The notes under the pieces: model-generated
What the model was told of the DNA's origin: nothing
Seen by the model: only the letters and a program-made list of their open reading frames with translations
Databases searched by the model: none
Shown here: positions 5,069 to 7,587 of the stretch, piece by piece
Position numbering within the stretch: position 1 is the stretch's first letter
Layout: each line of letters opens with the position of its first letter
Program-made: the position numbers and the translations under genes
Origin: Candidatus Kuenenia stuttgartensis
GTDB taxonomy: Bacteria > Planctomycetota > Planctomycetia > Pirellulales > UBA1268
Reading direction: 5' to 3'
Assembly: GCA_945876515.1 (NCBI GenBank)
Contig: CAMCPF010000138.1
Coordinates: 1-7,587, forward strand
DNA: 7,587 nucleotides

Positions 5069-6163
5069 ATGGCAGACCACTCCCCCGCCCATGACCCGCA
5101 TGACCGGGCAGCACCGCCCGTCGTCCTCCTCACCTGCGGCGATCCCGCCGGCATCGGCCCCGAGATCGTGGCCGCAGCCTGGGCCGCTGCGGCTCACGAC
5201 CGCGCCCGGTTCCGGGTGGTCGCCGACGCGGGCATGCTGGCCAGTGTCCTGAGCCGCCGCGGCTTTGCGCCACCGCCCGTCGTCGTGGTGCGCGGCGACG
5301 ATCCGCGGCCCTCGGCGGCCGGGGAACTGCTCGTAATCGAGCCGCCCGGATCGGCCATCGACCCGGGCGCCATTCCCGACGCCACGATCTCGGCGGCCGG
5401 CGGCGAGGCGGCCGCACGGGCGGTCGAGTGGGCGGCCGCGGCCGCGCGCTCCGGCCGAGCCGCCGCCATCGTCACCGGACCGCTCCACAAGGAGGCTCTG
5501 CATGCGGCGGGTTACGACGTACCCGGCCACACCGAACTGCTCGCCCGCGCCTGCGGGATGCCCGACGACGCCGCCTCCATGATGCTCTGGCTGCCGGCTC
5601 GCGACAGCTCGCCGGGCGGGCTGGGCGTGGTACATGCCACGCTGCACGAGTCGCTGCGGAACGCCCTCGACCGCCTTTCGGCCGACCGGATCGTCGCGGC
5701 CGGCCGCCGGCTTCACCACGGTCTCGCCGCACTGCTCGGCCGCCCGCCGCGCATCGCGGTCGCGGCGCTCAACCCGCACGGCGGCGAAGGGGGCTTGTTC
5801 GGCGACGAGGAGGCGAGGCTCGTGGCCCCGGCCGTCGGCCGACTCGCCGCGGCCGGACTGGCCGCCACCGGGCCGCTCCCGGCCGACACGCTCTTCGTCC
5901 GGGCCGTGGCCGGCGAGTTCGACGGAGTGGTCGCCCTCTACCACGACCAGGGCCACATCCCGATCAAGCTGCTGGGGATGCACCGCGCGGTCAACATCAC
6001 GCTCGGCCTGCCGCTCGTGCGGACGAGCGTCGCGCACGGCACCGGCTTCGACATCGTGGGCCGCGGCAAGGCCGACGCGTCCGGCATGCTGGCCGCCATG
6101 GACGCCGCCCTCCGGCTCGTGGCGGCCCCCGGCTTCAGGGCCGCATCGGCGTCAACGTCTTGA
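5069..6163 (+). CDS. pdxA: 4-hydroxythreonine-4-phosphate dehydrogenase
   Basis: PdxA oxidises 4-phosphohydroxy-L-threonine with NAD; the product decarboxylates to 3-amino-2-oxopropyl phosphate, which PdxJ joins to deoxyxylulose phosphate to make pyridoxine phosphate in the DXP-dependent vitamin B6 route. The 364-residue protein shows the whole family: GDPAGIGPEI at 24-33, TGPLHKEAL at 136-144, GHTELLA at 153-159, LNPHGGEGG at 234-242, PADTLF at 271-276, YHDQGHIPIK at 291-300, NITLGLPLVRTS at 309-320 and HGTGFDIVGRGKAD at 323-336. By comparison with E. coli PdxA the metal-binding histidines are H193, H237 and H292. It is some 35 residues longer than the E. coli enzyme, partly from a His/Asp/Pro-rich N-terminus. 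The ATG at 5069 is preferred over an in-frame GTG at 5063; no ribosome-binding site is clear. The 3' end overlaps the opposite-strand gene by 29 bases. The other B6 genes are not in the window. Confidence 0.96.
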   Translation: MADHSPAHDPHDRAAPPVVLLTCGDPAGIGPEIVAAAWAAAAHDRARFRVVADAGMLASVLSRRGFAPPPVVVVRGDDPRPSAAGELLVIEPPGSAIDPGAIPDATISAAGGEAAARAVEWAAAAARSGRAAAIVTGPLHKEALHAAGYDVPGHTELLARACGMPDDAASMMLWLPARDSSPGGLGVVHATLHESLRNALDRLSADRIVAAGRRLHHGLAALLGRPPRIAVAALNPHGGEGGLFGDEEARLVAPAVGRLAAAGLAATGPLPADTLFVRAVAGEFDGVVALYHDQGHIPIKLLGMHRAVNITLGLPLVRTSVAHGTGFDIVGRGKADASGMLAAMDAALRLVAAPGFRAASASTS

Positions 6164-7199
6164 CCACCACGCCGGTCAGGTCGATCACTTCCTCCGTCGC
6201 CGGCTGGTAGTAGAAGGCGGTCGCATCGACGGCGGCTCCGACCTCGATCTCGAGGAACTCGATCGCCATGATCACATCGGGAGGCCCGGCCGACACGGGC
6301 CGCTCACCCGGAATCGCCAGAAACTCGAGCCGTTGAGGCAGCAGATCGCTCCGCCCCACCGCCAGGCGGACGAGCCAGGGCATGCCATCGGGAAGGTCCT
6401 CCGGTTGGATGCCGCCCGGTCGCTTCTCGGCCTCTTTTAGCTGCGGGAGCATCGATACGAGCGTTGCCGGAGGCCAGCGGCCTTCCACGATCCAGACGGG
6501 CAGGCCGTCGATCTCGCCGGGAACGGCCGCGGCGAAGCGGAACCACTGCCGGACCCACCAGAGGGTCCGCTGCAGGCCGCCGAGGTACGGGGCCGCGTCG
6601 CTGGGGTCGGCGACACCCAGCTCCGTGAGCCTGCCCCGCAGACGCTGGATATCGATCCGGTACAGCAGCGCCGGATCGGGGCCGTTGCGCTGGTGGAGCC
6701 AGCAGAACAGACCGTCGCTCACCTCCGTGACTTCGAATGATTCCGGCTCAATCCCGAACGCCCGCGACTCACAGGTCAGCGTGGTCTCGAAGCGAAACCG
6801 CTGCTCCTCCCCCTGCCCCGCCTGGAGGTAGCGGCCGGTTCCGACGAGGACACGATCTCCGATCCGGACCCGCTGCCGCAGCTTGATCGACACCGACTCG
6901 GCCCGACCGATGGTCGCCAGGCTGCTGGCCACGATCCGCTCGGCCTGGGCCGCCGCGTCGGCGTCGGCACCCGGCATCGCCTCGGCGTCCCCCCCTGCCT
7001 TGGCGGCCTTGGCCACCTTGCCCGCGGTCGCCGCCGCCGTCCGCGCCGCGCGGCTGTAGACGCTCGCCGGCGGCCGCGCCTCCTGGCCGCGGCCCCGGTC
7101 TGAAGCCGGGCCGGCAACCAGGCACAACGCCGCGGCCACCAGGACGAGCCAGGTCCATCGGGTTGGCAAACTGGGCCGGCTTGAAGGGATGACGATCAT
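6135..7199 (-). CDS. Secreted LolA-like protein of unknown function
   Basis: A 354-residue exported protein. The N-terminus has a basic start and a hydrophobic core (about residues 15-30, WTWLVLVAAALCLVAG), a signal peptide or membrane anchor. An Ala/Lys-rich low-complexity stretch (about 51-85) links it to a beta-rich domain from about 86 onward. The domain opens with AERIVASSLATIGRAESVSIKLRQRV, followed by alternating strands such as RVLVGTGRYLQ and EQRFRFETTL, a pattern that resembles the LolA/LppX fold of periplasmic lipid or lipoprotein carriers. I base that on pattern only. Similar proteins appear in planctomycetes as hypotheticals, to my memory. A role in the envelope is inference. The ATG at 7199 is the only good start ahead of the signal sequence; no Shine-Dalgarno is visible. 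The last 29 bases overlap the end of pdxA on the other strand. Confidence 0.78.
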   Translation of the reverse strand: MIVIPSSRPSLPTRWTWLVLVAAALCLVAGPASDRGRGQEARPPASVYSRAARTAAATAGKVAKAAKAGGDAEAMPGADADAAAQAERIVASSLATIGRAESVSIKLRQRVRIGDRVLVGTGRYLQAGQGEEQRFRFETTLTCESRAFGIEPESFEVTEVSDGLFCWLHQRNGPDPALLYRIDIQRLRGRLTELGVADPSDAAPYLGGLQRTLWWVRQWFRFAAAVPGEIDGLPVWIVEGRWPPATLVSMLPQLKEAEKRPGGIQPEDLPDGMPWLVRLAVGRSDLLPQRLEFLAIPGERPVSAGPPDVIMAIEFLEIEVGAAVDATAFYYQPATEEVIDLTGVVVKTLTPMRP

Positions 7200-7242
7200 C
7201 GTGATCGGGCTGACTATTCCGATTTTGCCAAAGGAACGGGCC

Positions 7243-7297
7243 CCGGAAGGTCGATGGATGTGCGGTGAGGACCACCGCCTCCCGTCCGACCTTCCGG
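7243..7297. repeat. Nested inverted repeat, 11-bp outer arms, in a divergent intergenic region
   Basis: CCGGAAGGTCG (7243-7253) and CGACCTTCCGG (7287-7297) are perfect reverse complements. Between them GCGGTG (7262-7267) pairs with CACCGC (7273-7278) around a five-base loop. The result is a 55-base two-tier stem-loop, the strongest inverted repeat in the window. It lies between the start of the LolA-like gene (7199) and that of the lipoprotein gene (7370). It may be a leader element, an operator or a dispersed genomic repeat. Confidence 0.6.
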
Positions 7298-7329
7298 CAC
7301 GACGCCGCGAGTGTACGGATCGGGGGGCT

Positions 7330-7345
7330 TCCGGCCCATGCCGGA
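7330..7345 (+). promoter_or_regulatory. Short hairpin just before the lipoprotein ribosome-binding site
   Basis: TCCGGC (7330-7335) pairs with GCCGGA (7340-7345) around a four-base loop, ending 10 bases before the GGAGG of the lipoprotein gene. As part of the 5' leader it could influence access to the ribosome-binding site. It may also be chance in GC-rich DNA. Confidence 0.35.
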
Positions 7346-7355
7346 TCTACGCCCT

Positions 7356-7360
7356 GGAGG
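7356..7360 (+). promoter_or_regulatory. Shine-Dalgarno GGAGG of the lipoprotein gene
   Basis: GGAGG stands nine bases before the ATG at 7370. It is the best ribosome-binding site in the window and fixes the start of the truncated gene. Confidence 0.7.
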
Positions 7361-7369
7361 CTCGAGCCG

Positions 7370-7587
7370 ATGACCGTCCGACGCTTGCCCGGCTTCGTGG
7401 GGATGTCCCTGGCGGCCGCCTTGACCGGCTGCCACATCCCGGCCAACTCGCCGTTTACGGGTCTGGCCCAACTCCGGCCGACCGCCACGCCCCACACCAA
7501 CGTCCTGCTCCCAGCCGCCATGCTTCACCACCCCGGCCCGGGCGTGGAAGGCCCCGGGCCCGGCATCATCCACCCCGCCTCCTACGA
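7370..7587 (+). CDS. Putative lipoprotein, N-terminal part only (runs off the window)
   Basis: An open frame begins with ATG at 7370, has a strong GGAGG nine bases upstream and continues without a stop for 72 codons to the end of the window. The N-terminus MTVRRLPGFVGMSLAAALTGC has two arginines, a hydrophobic stretch and a lipobox (LTGC), so Cys21 is probably lipidated and the protein anchored in a membrane. The following residues are proline- and glycine-rich with a repeated pattern, PGPGVEGPGPG, at about residues 55-65. I remember similar GPGPG-bearing lipoproteins in planctomycetes, but cannot name a function from this part. The 3' end is missing because the window ends, not because the gene is broken. 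Overlapping minus-strand frames here look like shadows. Confidence 0.75.
   Translation, partial: MTVRRLPGFVGMSLAAALTGCHIPANSPFTGLAQLRPTATPHTNVLLPAAMLHHPGPGVEGPGPGIIHPASY

Noticed and set aside
4979..6037. Long minus-strand open frame opposite pdxA
   Set aside because: It is rich in Arg, Gly and Asp with no domain, and the plus strand carries an unmistakable pdxA. High GC removes stop codons in the antisense frame.
5428..6440. Two further plus-strand open frames, 5428-6210 and 5634-6440, over pdxA and its 3' neighbour
   Set aside because: Both translate to Arg/Pro/Ser-rich sequence without pattern and lie out of frame with pdxA.
6769..7573. Minus-strand open frames 6769-7521 and 7214-7573
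   Set aside because: They cross the start of the LolA-like gene in another frame and the divergent intergenic region, and they oppose the lipoprotein start with its strong Shine-Dalgarno. No domain is visible.
1..7587. CRISPR array, tRNA, rRNA or intact insertion sequence
   Set aside because: I saw no regularly spaced repeats, no tRNA-like cloverleaf in the gaps and no transposase motif in any frame.

Overview
The window looks like a piece of a GC-rich chromosome from a planctomycete, most likely of the Pirellula group. That placement is inference: the base composition, a CvpA protein with a long Pro/Ala/Gly tail, a secreted LolA-like protein, a lipoprotein with a PGPGVEGPGPG stretch, and a YdjM-type membrane protein beginning PGFRVHITGSS all resemble proteins I remember from that phylum. 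Most genes start without a clear Shine-Dalgarno sequence, which also fits.

Layout from left to right. Positions 12-723 hold an overlapping two-gene cassette: a minimal nucleotidyltransferase (MNT) and a HEPN-domain protein. It is visibly less GC-rich than the rest and is the only clearly accessory, toxin-antitoxin-like part. Facing it is a MazG-like nucleotide pyrophosphohydrolase (742-1122, minus), and upstream of that a CvpA-family membrane protein (1365-2189, minus). A 426-base non-coding stretch (2190-2615) follows and contains several inverted repeats. On the plus strand come a YdjM/DUF457-type membrane protein (2616-3356) and a ZIP-family metal transporter with a histidine-rich loop (3450-4397). 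A four-helix membrane protein of unknown function (4400-4954, minus) converges on the transporter with 2 bases between them. pdxA of vitamin B6 synthesis (5069-6163, plus) is divergent from it and overlaps by 29 bases, tail to tail, a secreted LolA-like protein (6135-7199, minus). A 170-base divergent region with two hairpins separates that from the first 72 codons of a lipoprotein gene (7370 to the window end, plus).

No long operon is present. Orientation alternates and only the MNT/HEPN pair and possibly the YdjM/ZIP pair look co-transcribed. The genes serve separate roles: nucleotide-pool cleaning (MazG-like), envelope and membrane functions (CvpA, YdjM-like, the four-helix protein, LolA-like, lipoprotein), metal transport (ZIP) and cofactor synthesis (PdxA). 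I see no tRNA, rRNA, CRISPR array or intact transposase. I did not find a convincing new multi-gene system. The most checkable oddities are the MNT/HEPN pair whose HEPN member lacks the usual RNase motif, and inverted-repeat elements before the ZIP gene, before the lipoprotein gene and between cvpA and the YdjM-like gene.
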